Source: Acetobacteraceae bacterium (GTDB lineage: Bacteria; Pseudomonadota; Alphaproteobacteria; Acetobacterales; Acetobacteraceae). Taken from it: a stretch of 32,984 nucleotides of DNA. The notes under the pieces are model-generated. The model was not told the origin of the DNA. It worked only from the letters and a program-made list of their open reading frames with translations, and did no database searches. Below, piece by piece: positions 25,293 to 32,984 of this stretch. Both the position numbers and the translations under genes were made by a program. Numbering within the stretch: the first letter of the stretch is position 1; every line of letters begins with the position of its first letter. The stretch is from positions 1-32,984 of the forward strand of contig PKWQ01000385.1 in the NCBI GenBank assembly GCA_003133265.1. Direction: 5' to 3'.

Positions 25293-26947
25293 AATTCGGC
25301 CCGATCAAGCTGGAGGAGGCCAGAGGCACGATCCTGGCGCACAGCCAGAAGGCCGGCGAGAAGATGCTGCGCAAGGGCACGATGCTGGACGACGCCGCGC
25401 TGGCCCTGCTGCGCGACGCCGGCCGGACGGAGGTGATCGCCGCCCGCCTGGAACCCGGCGACGTGCCCGAGGACATCGCCGCCGACCGGCTGGCGCAGAA
25501 GCTGGTGTCCCCCCTGCTCGCCCATTCCCGCGCCGCCACCGGCCGGGTGAACCTGATCGCCGAGGCGCCCGGCCTGCTGCGCGTCGACGCCGCCAAGATC
25601 GACCGGCTGAACATGATGGACGAGGCGCTGACGATCGGCACCCTGCCCGACTACGCGGTGGTGGCGCCGCGGGATATGGTGGCCACCATCAAAATCATCC
25701 CCTTCGCCGTGCCCGGCACCATCCTCGCCATCGCCGAGGCCATCGCCCTCCAGGCCCCGTCCGCGCTCACCCTGCATCCGTTCCGTCACCTGAAGGTCGG
25801 GCTGGTGGTCACCGAGCTGTCCGGGCTGAAAGAGACCACGACGGCGAAGACGATCTCGGTCACGGAGGAACGGATCGCCCGGCTCACCGGCACGCTGCTG
25901 CCGGCGATCCGCTGCGCCCATGACGAATCGTCGGTGGCGATTGCCCTGGAATCGCTGATGTCCCAGGGCGCCGACCTGCTGCTGGTGGTCGGCGCGTCCG
26001 CCGTGGTGGACCGGCGCGACGTCGGACCCGCCGGCATCGTGCGGGCGGGCGGCGAGATCCTGCATTTCGGCATGCCGGTCGATCCCGGCAACCTGATCTG
26101 CCTGGGCCGCATCGGCACGCTCCCCGCCCTGGTGCTGCCCGGCTGCGCCCGCAGCCCGAAGCTGAACGGCATCGATTTCGTACTGACCCGCCTGTTCGCC
26201 GGCCTGCCGGTGACCGGAACCGAGATCATGCGCATGGGCGTGGGCGGGCTGCTGAAGGAAATCGACACAAGGCCGCTGCCGCGCGAGAAGGCGCCGGGCA
26301 CGCCGCGTTCCGGCATCGCGCCACGCAGCGCGCCGACCATCACCGCCGTGGTGCTGGCCGCCGGCCGCTCCCGCCGCATGGCGCCGCACAACAAGCTGCT
26401 GATCGCCGACCGTGGCGGCAAGACGATGATCGCGCGCGTGATCGACAACGTGCTGTCCAGCCTCGCCCGGCCGATCGTGGTGGTAACCGGGCACCAGGCC
26501 GAGCAGGTCGAGCACGCCCTGGCCGGCCGTCCGGTTCGCTATGTGCTCGCCGACGACTACGCCGAGGGGCTGTCCGCCAGCCTGAAGGCCGGCATCGCCG
26601 CCGTCCCGCCGGAATGCGCCGCCGCCATCGTCTGCCTGGGCGACATGCCGCTGGTCACCGGGCGGATGATCGACCGGCTGCTGGCCGCCTACGACCCGGA
26701 CGAGGGCCGGCTGATCGTGCTGCCGACCTTCCACGGCAAGCAGGGCAACCCGATGCTGTGGGACCGCCGGTTCTTTCCGGAAATTCTCGCAATATCAGGC
26801 GATTCCGGCGCCCGCTTCCTGCTCGGCAAGCATATCGAGCACGTCGCCGAGATAGAGATGGCCGACGATGCGGTGCTGCGCGACTTCGACACCGCCGAAA
26901 GCCTGGCCACCCTGCCCCAGCGACTGCGGCCCGAACATATTGACTGA
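25289..26947 (+). CDS. Fusion of a MoeA-like molybdopterin-binding domain and a MobA/MocA-like nucleotidyltransferase
   Basis: N-terminal molybdopterin-binding region (VGLVVTELSG...DLLLVVGASAVVDRRDVGPAGIVRAGGEILHFGMPVDPGNLICLG) fused to ITAVVLAAGRSRRMAPHNKLLIADRGGKTMIARVIDNVL...CLGDMPLVTGRMIDRLLAAY. Confidence 0.9.
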   Translation: MKFGPIKLEEARGTILAHSQKAGEKMLRKGTMLDDAALALLRDAGRTEVIAARLEPGDVPEDIAADRLAQKLVSPLLAHSRAATGRVNLIAEAPGLLRVDAAKIDRLNMMDEALTIGTLPDYAVVAPRDMVATIKIIPFAVPGTILAIAEAIALQAPSALTLHPFRHLKVGLVVTELSGLKETTTAKTISVTEERIARLTGTLLPAIRCAHDESSVAIALESLMSQGADLLLVVGASAVVDRRDVGPAGIVRAGGEILHFGMPVDPGNLICLGRIGTLPALVLPGCARSPKLNGIDFVLTRLFAGLPVTGTEIMRMGVGGLLKEIDTRPLPREKAPGTPRSGIAPRSAPTITAVVLAAGRSRRMAPHNKLLIADRGGKTMIARVIDNVLSSLARPIVVVTGHQAEQVEHALAGRPVRYVLADDYAEGLSASLKAGIAAVPPECAAAIVCLGDMPLVTGRMIDRLLAAYDPDEGRLIVLPTFHGKQGNPMLWDRRFFPEILAISGDSGARFLLGKHIEHVAEIEMADDAVLRDFDTAESLATLPQRLRPEHID

Positions 26948-26986
26948 GCCGATGGTTGGACCGACCGGCCCGGCGACGGCGCAAAC

Positions 26987-28561
26987 CTACTTGGCCGGCC
27001 GCAGGCCGATGGCCAGCGTCAGTTCGTCGGCCCTCGCTTCATAGACCAGGCCCTTGCGGGCCGCCCAGGTGTTCACCAGGAAATACAGCGGGATCAGCCC
27101 GACATCGTTCATCGCGATCTCGGTCGCCTTGCCCAGCAGCGCGGCGCGCTTCTTGTCGTCCAGCGTGTGCAGCGCCTCGGCCAGCGTATTGTCGAAGGCG
27201 GCGCTGGAATAGCGCCCGCGATTGGACGGCCCCATGCCCTTGGCCGCATCGTAGGTGGCAAGCAGCGAGACCAGCGAGGACGACGCCTCGCCGGAATCGG
27301 CGATCCAGCCCGCCATGAACACGCTGAACTCCAGCTTGCTGCCACGGCTGTACAGGATGGCGGCGGGCATGCTGTCCACCTGGGCCTTGATGCCGATGCG
27401 CGCCAGCATCTGCGCCACCGCCTGCGACGCCTCGGCGTCCTTCGGGTAACGGTCGTTGGAGGCGGCGATGGTCACGCCCAAGCCGCCCTTGTAGCCGGCC
27501 TGTTCCATCAGGCTGTTCGCCAGTTTCAGATCGAACGCCGGGGGCTTCAGGTTCGGATTGGCACCGAACACGCCGGCCGGCACCACGTCGCCGGCGGGCT
27601 TGCCCTGCCCGCTCAGCAGCCGCTGGGTCAACGCCTGGCGGTTGATCGCGTGCGAGATCGCCTGGCGCACGCGCAGATCCTTCAGCGGATTGCGATCGAG
27701 CGGCTTGCCGTCGCGGTCGCTGACGCCGGGCGTCGTGTCGCGCGCGCTGTCGAGCATGATGTAGATGAGCCGGATCGAATCCCGCTCGAACACCGACAGC
27801 TTCTTGTCCTCCAGCAGCCGCTGGCGGTCGTTCACCGGCACGCTGTCGATCATGTCGACATCGCCCGACAGCAGTGCCGCGACACGCGCGCCGTCGTTGG
27901 CGATCGGCTTGAAGATCACCCGGTCCCACGGCTGCGCCCCGCCCCAGTAGGTGGGATTGCGCGCCAGGGTCAGATGATCGGCGGGAACCCACTCGACGAA
28001 CTTGTACGGCCCGGTGCCGATCGCCGCGGTGCCGTGGTTGAAATCCGACGTGCTTTTCCCCTCGGCGGCGTGGCGCGACAGGATGGCGACGGTGCAGAGA
28101 TCGTAGGGCAGCATCGGCGCCGCGCCGTGCGTGCGGATCTGGATGGTCAGCGGATCGATCGCGCGGACCTCCTGGATGGCCTTGACCGACATCGCGAACG
28201 AAGACGGGCTGTTCGGCACGTTGGGGACGCGCTGGATCGAGAAGATCACATCGTCGGCGGTGAACGGCGTGCCGTCATGGAAGGTGACGCCGGGGCGGAG
28301 CTTGAACTCCCACAGATCCTCGGCGATCGGCTTCCAGGACAGCGCCAGGCCCGGCCGCAGCGCCATGCCGGCATCCTGCAGGATCAGCGCGTCGAACACA
28401 TGCCGCCCGGTGGCGACCGAGGGGGCGTAATGGTGGAAGTGCGGATCGATGGAGTCGGTGTCCGTGCGCACCCCGATGCGGACTTCCGCCGCCTGGACGG
28501 CCAGCGGCAGCAACAACATCGCCGTCAGCAAGCCCCGCGCCAAATGCTTGATGGGTCGCAT
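26987..28561 (-). CDS. ABC transporter substrate-binding protein (family 5, peptide/nickel type)
   Basis: MRPIKHLARGLLTAMLLLPLAVQA signal peptide; EVRIGVRTDTDSIDPHFHHYAPSV...WEFKLRPGVTFHDGTPFTADDVIFSIQRV: SBP_bac_5 motif. Confidence 0.9.
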   Translation of the reverse strand: MRPIKHLARGLLTAMLLLPLAVQAAEVRIGVRTDTDSIDPHFHHYAPSVATGRHVFDALILQDAGMALRPGLALSWKPIAEDLWEFKLRPGVTFHDGTPFTADDVIFSIQRVPNVPNSPSSFAMSVKAIQEVRAIDPLTIQIRTHGAAPMLPYDLCTVAILSRHAAEGKSTSDFNHGTAAIGTGPYKFVEWVPADHLTLARNPTYWGGAQPWDRVIFKPIANDGARVAALLSGDVDMIDSVPVNDRQRLLEDKKLSVFERDSIRLIYIMLDSARDTTPGVSDRDGKPLDRNPLKDLRVRQAISHAINRQALTQRLLSGQGKPAGDVVPAGVFGANPNLKPPAFDLKLANSLMEQAGYKGGLGVTIAASNDRYPKDAEASQAVAQMLARIGIKAQVDSMPAAILYSRGSKLEFSVFMAGWIADSGEASSSLVSLLATYDAAKGMGPSNRGRYSSAAFDNTLAEALHTLDDKKRAALLGKATEIAMNDVGLIPLYFLVNTWAARKGLVYEARADELTLAIGLRPAK

Positions 28562-28618
28562 TGCATTTCTCCCCCGAACCTTCTTGGCGCGCACGGTAGG
28601 CGATTATCCGGGTCCGGA

Positions 28619-29569
28619 TCAAACCACGTTGTCGGGGCGGAGGCGGCACCATTCGGCCTCCGCGCCATGCTCGACCTGCACGGTGACGTGTCCGATACCG
28701 AAACGCGATCGCAGTTCCGCTGCAATCTCGTGCGGGCGGCATGCATTTTCGGCGGAAACCAAATGCACGGTCAGCGCCGACTCCGTGGTGCTCAATCCCC
28801 AGATATGCAGGTCATGCACCTCGATCACGCCCGGCAGGCCGGCAAGATAGTCGTACACGTCCTCATGCCGGATACCGCCCGGCACCGCATCGAGCGCCAG
28901 CGCCACGGATTCGCGCAGCAATCCCCAGGTGCCGACAGCGATGACGGCAACGATCGCCAGACTGGTCAGCGGATCGATCCACAGCCATCCGCTCAGCCCG
29001 ATCAGCAGCGCCGATACCATCACCCCCAGCGACACCACGGCATCCGTTACCATGTGCAGATAGGTGGCGCGGATGTTCAGATCGCGCTCGCGCCCGCGCA
29101 TGAACATCAGCGCCGTGCCGCCATTGATCAGGATGCCGACGCCGGCGACCAGCAGCACCGTCCGCTGCGTCACCGGCTCCGGGGCCAGCAGGCGATGCAG
29201 CGCCTCCACCCCGATCGCGCCGATGCCGACCAGCAGCACGGACGCGTTCAACAGTGACGCCAGGATAGAGCTGCGCCCCCAGCCATAGGTGCGCCGCCTG
29301 CTCGGCGGCAGCCGGGTCAGCACCGCCGCCGCCCAGGCCATCAGCAGCCCCAGCACATCGCCCAGATTGTGCGCGGCATCGGCCAGCAGCGCGACGGAGT
29401 GCGCCTGCAACCCAAACACCACCTCCGCCGCCACGAAGCCGGCATTCAGAACCGTGCCGACGGCGAAGGCGCGGTCATGCGAGACCGGCCCGTGCCGATG
29501 CCCGTGGCCGTGCCCATGATCGTGCCCATGATCGTGGTCGTGATCGTGATCGTGCCGATGATCCGCCAT
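28619..29569 (-). CDS. Cation diffusion facilitator (CDF) metal exporter with His-rich N-terminus
   Basis: MADHRHDHDHDHDHGHDHGHGHGHRHGPVSHDRAFAVGTVLNAGFVAAEVVFGLQAHSVALLADAAHNLGDVLGLLMAW: HxxxD motif ADAAHNLGD, six-TM CDF. Confidence 0.92.
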   Translation of the reverse strand: MADHRHDHDHDHDHGHDHGHGHGHRHGPVSHDRAFAVGTVLNAGFVAAEVVFGLQAHSVALLADAAHNLGDVLGLLMAWAAAVLTRLPPSRRRTYGWGRSSILASLLNASVLLVGIGAIGVEALHRLLAPEPVTQRTVLLVAGVGILINGGTALMFMRGRERDLNIRATYLHMVTDAVVSLGVMVSALLIGLSGWLWIDPLTSLAIVAVIAVGTWGLLRESVALALDAVPGGIRHEDVYDYLAGLPGVIEVHDLHIWGLSTTESALTVHLVSAENACRPHEIAAELRSRFGIGHVTVQVEHGAEAEWCRLRPDNVV

Positions 29570-29709
29570 TCCGTTTCCTGTCGCTTAATCGAGCCGGGCA
29601 CAATTCCGTAACCAACACCATGACGGGACGCAATCGACAAATCCGCCCATCCCGGCGAAGCTCTCCGGCACAACAAGACGACGCCATGCCGGCAACGGAG
29701 GAACGCACA

Positions 29710-30759
29710 ATGAGCACTACGGCGGTTCTGCCCAACGCAACCCAGGTCCCCGTCAAGCCGGCCTGGCTCGATCTGCGCCACGAGCCGATCCTGGAACCCG
29801 CGCTGCCGATCGTCGATCCGCACCACCATCTGTGGGCCCGCGCCGACAACCCTTACATGTTCGACCACCTGCTGGCCGACGCCACCGCCGGCCACGACGT
29901 CCGCGCCACCGTGTTCATCGACTGCCGTTCCATGTACCGCGCCGGCGGGCCGGCGGAATTGCGCCCGCTGGGCGAGACCGAGTTCGTCAACGGCGTCGCG
30001 GCAATGAGCGCCAGCGGCGCCTATGGCAGCGCGCGGCTGTGCGCGGGCATCGTCGGGTTCGCCGATCTGACGCTCGGCGCGCGGGCGGAAATCGTGCTGG
30101 GCGCGCATGTCGCGCTCGGCGGCGGGCGGTTCAAAGGCGTGCGCCACATCTCCGCCTGGGACCCGGACGAGACGATCCGCAGCGCCTCCAGCCGTCCGCC
30201 CCGGGGGCTGCTACTGGACAAGACCTTCCGCGAGGGCTTTGCCCGTCTCGGCCCGCTCGGCCTGTCGTTCGACGCCTGGCTGTTCCATCCGCAGCTCGAC
30301 GACCTGACCGACCTCGCCCGCGCCTTCCCCGGCACCGCCATCGTGATGGACCATGTCGGCGGCGCGGCGCATGTCGGCGCCTACGCGGGCAAGCACGATG
30401 CGGTGTTCGCCGACTGGAAAGCGGCGATGGCGCGGCTCGCTTCCTGCCCGAACGTGTCCGTCAAGCTGGGCGGCCTCGGGATGAAGCTGTTCGGCTTCGA
30501 TTTCCACGAACGCGCCCAGCCGCCCTCGTCCGAAGACCTCGCCAGCGCCTGGCGGCCATATATCGAGACGTGCATCGAGCTGTTCGGCACCAGGCGCTGC
30601 ATGTACGAGAGCAATTTTCCGGTGGACAAGGGCAGTTGCAGCTATCCGGTCCTGTGGAACGCCTTCAAGCGCATCTCCGCAGGCGCGTCCGTCGCGGAGA
30701 AAACCGATCTGTTCAGCCTCACTGCGGCCCGCTTCTACCGGTTGGGCGAAATCGGCTGA
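29710..30759 (+). CDS. Amidohydrolase-family (TIM-barrel) protein
   Basis: LPIVDPHHHLWARADNPYMFDHLLADA...FKGVRHISAWDPDE...AFPGTAIVMDHVGG...CMYESNFPVDKGSCSYPVLWNAFKRI: amidohydrolase_2-like. Alternative start 29686. Confidence 0.87.
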   Translation: MSTTAVLPNATQVPVKPAWLDLRHEPILEPALPIVDPHHHLWARADNPYMFDHLLADATAGHDVRATVFIDCRSMYRAGGPAELRPLGETEFVNGVAAMSASGAYGSARLCAGIVGFADLTLGARAEIVLGAHVALGGGRFKGVRHISAWDPDETIRSASSRPPRGLLLDKTFREGFARLGPLGLSFDAWLFHPQLDDLTDLARAFPGTAIVMDHVGGAAHVGAYAGKHDAVFADWKAAMARLASCPNVSVKLGGLGMKLFGFDFHERAQPPSSEDLASAWRPYIETCIELFGTRRCMYESNFPVDKGSCSYPVLWNAFKRISAGASVAEKTDLFSLTAARFYRLGEIG

Positions 30760-30894
30760 TCGGGCTGGATGCGCCAGCTCGCGCGACCATGGCGGGCGGG
30801 TCCGGGTTGCCAAGCGGCCCCGCTTCGGCCAGGAACCCCACCAGCGCGCGCCCGTGCGTAATTCGGTTGCACCTGCCTTGGAGGACAAACACGC

Positions 30895-31728
30895 ATGACC
30901 TCGCTGCAAGCCATCCTGATCGCGGTCCTGCAGGGTGCCACGGAGTTGTTCCCGGTCAGCTCGCTCGGCCACGCCGTGGTGCTGCCGGCGCTGTTGCACT
31001 GGTCCATCGACCAGCGCGCGCCGGCCTTCCTGCCGTTTCTGGTGATGCTGCATCTGGGGACCGCCACCGCGCTGCTCACCTATTTCTGGCGCGACTGGTG
31101 GTCGCTGGCGATCGGCGTGCTCGGCATCTCCTCGCCGCACCAGACGCAGGAAAACCGGCGGGTGTTCCTGCTGATCGTCATCGCCACAATCCCGGCTGTG
31201 ATCCTCGGCTTCCTGCTGGAAAAGTTTGTTCGCGGCCTGTTCGGCTCGCCCGTCATCGCCGCCAGCTTTCTGCTGGTGAATGGGTGCCTGCTGCTGTTCG
31301 GTGAGCGGCTGCGCGGGCGCGGGCATCGTCCGCTGTCCAGCCTGACCATGCTGGACGCCGTCATCATCGGCTGCTGGCAGTGTACCGCGCTGATCCCCGG
31401 CATCTCCCGCTCCGGCGCCACCATCGTCGGCGGCCTGCTGCGCGGCGTCGACCATGAGGGCTCGGCGCATTTCTCCTTCCTGATCGCCACCCCGATCATC
31501 CTGGGCGCAACCGTGCTGGAGGTGCCCAAGCTGCTGCACGCCGAAATCCCAGCCGGCGTGTTCGAGCTTTCCGCCATCGCCGCGGTGGTCGCGGGAATAA
31601 CGGCGTACGCCAGCACCGCGTTCCTGATGCGCTATTTCCGCCAGCACGACAGCTGGGCGCTGAACCCGTTCGCGTATTACTGCATGGCGATCGGCGCCGG
31701 CGCTCTGGCCGTGCTGCTGCTGACGTAA
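30895..31728 (+). CDS. uppP: Undecaprenyl-diphosphatase UppP/BacA family
   Basis: LQAILIAVLQGATELFPVSSLGHAVVLPALL...LIPGISRSGATIVGGLLRGVDHEGSAHFSFLIATPIILGATVLEVPKL. Confidence 0.9.
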   Translation: MTSLQAILIAVLQGATELFPVSSLGHAVVLPALLHWSIDQRAPAFLPFLVMLHLGTATALLTYFWRDWWSLAIGVLGISSPHQTQENRRVFLLIVIATIPAVILGFLLEKFVRGLFGSPVIAASFLLVNGCLLLFGERLRGRGHRPLSSLTMLDAVIIGCWQCTALIPGISRSGATIVGGLLRGVDHEGSAHFSFLIATPIILGATVLEVPKLLHAEIPAGVFELSAIAAVVAGITAYASTAFLMRYFRQHDSWALNPFAYYCMAIGAGALAVLLLT

Positions 31729-31738
31729 AGGTAAGACA

Positions 31739-32929
31739 ATGACGGAAAAGCCGACCGGCCCGCTGGCCGGGATCAGGGTTGTCGATCTCACCACGGTCGT
31801 CCTCGGTCCGTTCGCCACCCAGACGCTGGGCGACATGGGCGCCGACGTGATCAAGATCGAGGCACAGGAGGGCGACGCCACCCGCCATATCGGCCCGAGC
31901 CGCACCGAGGGCATGGGCTCCTATTTCGCCACGCTGAACCGCAACAAGCGCAGCATGGTGCTGGACCTGAAGCAGCCGGCGGCGCGCGAGGCACTGCTGC
32001 GGCTGATCGATGGCGCGGACGTGTTCGTCCACAACATGCGCATCGGCGCGGCGAAGCGGCTCGGGCTGGACTATGCCGCTATCGCGGCGCGCAACCCGCG
32101 CATCATCCACGCCTCCGCCTCGGGCTTTCGCAAGGACAGCGCCGCGCGCGACAAGCCGGCCTATGACGACCTGATCCAGGGCATCAGCGGCATCGCCTCG
32201 TTGAACGCCGGCCCCGACGGCGCGCCGCGCTACTTCCCCACCGTGGTGGTCGACAAGCTCAGCGGCACCCTGCTGGCTTCCATGATCGGCATGGCGCTGT
32301 TCCACCGCGAGCGCACCGGGCAGGGCCAGGAAGTGCATGTGCCGATGATGGAAACGGCGCTGTCGTTCCTGCTGATCGAGCATCTGTGGGGCGCGACGAT
32401 CCGCCAGCCGGAGCTTGGTCTCGGCTATCCGCGCATGCTGACACCGCACCGCCGGCCGTACCAGACCAAGGACGGCTATATCTCGGTGATCGCCGTCTCC
32501 GACACGCAATGGGCACGCATCTTCGAGGCGATGAACCGTCCGGAACTGATCAAGGACCCGCGCTTCGCCACCATGGCGGCGCGGGCGATCAACGTCGATG
32601 CGCTGTATGGAACGCTGACCGAGGGCATGCGGCTGCGCAGCAGCGCGGAGTGGCTGGACATCCTGACAGCGGCCGATGTTCCCTGCGGTGCGGCCAACAC
32701 CCTGGCCGATCTGCTCGACAACGCCTATCTGCAAGAGACCGATTTTTTCCACGAAGCGGAACACCCGGTCGAAGGCCCGGTTACGGTCATGGCGATCCCC
32801 GCGCAATTCTCCGCCAGCCCGCCGAACGTGCATCGCCTCTGGCCGGCGCTCGGCCAGCACACCGAGGAAGTGCTGCGCGAGATGGGCTACGACGCGGCAG
32901 CGATTGCCGGGATCACGGGGGCCGGCTGA
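31739..32929 (+). CDS. CaiB/BaiF (class III) CoA-transferase
   Basis: GPLAGIRVVDLTTVVLGPFATQTLGDMGADVIKIEAQEGDATRHIGPSRTEGMGSYFATLNRNKRSMVLDLKQPAAREALLRLIDGADVFVHNMRIGAAKRLGLDY. Confidence 0.94.
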   Translation: MTEKPTGPLAGIRVVDLTTVVLGPFATQTLGDMGADVIKIEAQEGDATRHIGPSRTEGMGSYFATLNRNKRSMVLDLKQPAAREALLRLIDGADVFVHNMRIGAAKRLGLDYAAIAARNPRIIHASASGFRKDSAARDKPAYDDLIQGISGIASLNAGPDGAPRYFPTVVVDKLSGTLLASMIGMALFHRERTGQGQEVHVPMMETALSFLLIEHLWGATIRQPELGLGYPRMLTPHRRPYQTKDGYISVIAVSDTQWARIFEAMNRPELIKDPRFATMAARAINVDALYGTLTEGMRLRSSAEWLDILTAADVPCGAANTLADLLDNAYLQETDFFHEAEHPVEGPVTVMAIPAQFSASPPNVHRLWPALGQHTEEVLREMGYDAAAIAGITGAG

Positions 32930-32984
32930 TGCGTGCGTTGCCGGGCGCCCTGCTGCTGGCCGGCGCCCTGCTGCTCGGCGCGGC
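32929..32984 (+). CDS. Start of an exported protein (partial, runs off window end)
   Basis: ATG overlaps the previous TGA (TGATG); MRALPGALLLAGALLLGAA looks like a signal peptide. Confidence 0.5.
   Translation, partial: MRALPGALLLAGALLLGA

Noticed and set aside
25079-26734. 551-aa minus-strand ORF
   Set aside because: Antisense shadow of the MoeA/MocA fusion gene; low-complexity G/Q/H/D-rich translation.
27167-29257. 696-aa plus-strand ORF
   Set aside because: Antisense to the peptide-binding protein and CDF genes; no coherent domain.
1-32984. CRISPR arrays, prophage, IS elements or toxin-antitoxin pairs
   Set aside because: No regularly spaced repeats, no transposase/phage protein motifs and no TA-like small gene pairs were seen when reading the translations.

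Overview
This 33-kb, GC-rich window looks alphaproteobacterial. An Acetobacteraceae-like origin is inferred from gene content and style only. Most of it is dense housekeeping and metabolic sequence. From left to right it holds: the nagZ–SPOR–argS–dgt block (minus strand); erpA, xthA and ispDF (plus); two small exported proteins; a ketopantoate-reductase-like gene and an acyl-CoA (oxalyl-CoA-type) synthetase; a DUF2161 nuclease-like protein; an alpha/beta hydrolase divergent from a TRAP transporter (dctPQM); an accessory patch with a Pro-rich exported protein, an FAD oxidoreductase and an enolase-superfamily enzyme; tRNA-Arg(TCT), an NDUFS4-like gene and tRNA-Pro(TGG); DUF192; a methylisocitrate-lyase-like gene; an NhaD/citrate-type transporter; a six-gene, translationally coupled Mo-hydroxylase maturation operon (coxG–coxD/moxR–coxE–xdhC–xdhC–moeA/mocA fusion); a peptide ABC substrate-binding protein; a His-rich CDF exporter; an amidohydrolase; a UppP-like phosphatase; and a CaiB/BaiF CoA-transferase. 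The observations most worth checking are (1) an in-frame TAA inside the otherwise intact, normally essential ispDF gene, (2) a ~164-bp near-complete fold-back element with perfect 25-bp inverted arms between the SPOR gene and nagZ, and (3) the cox-type maturation operon, in which all five junctions are 4-nt overlaps and no structural hydroxylase genes occur in the window. I saw no CRISPR array, prophage, integrase or transposase. All family calls are from reading the translations; no searches were run.
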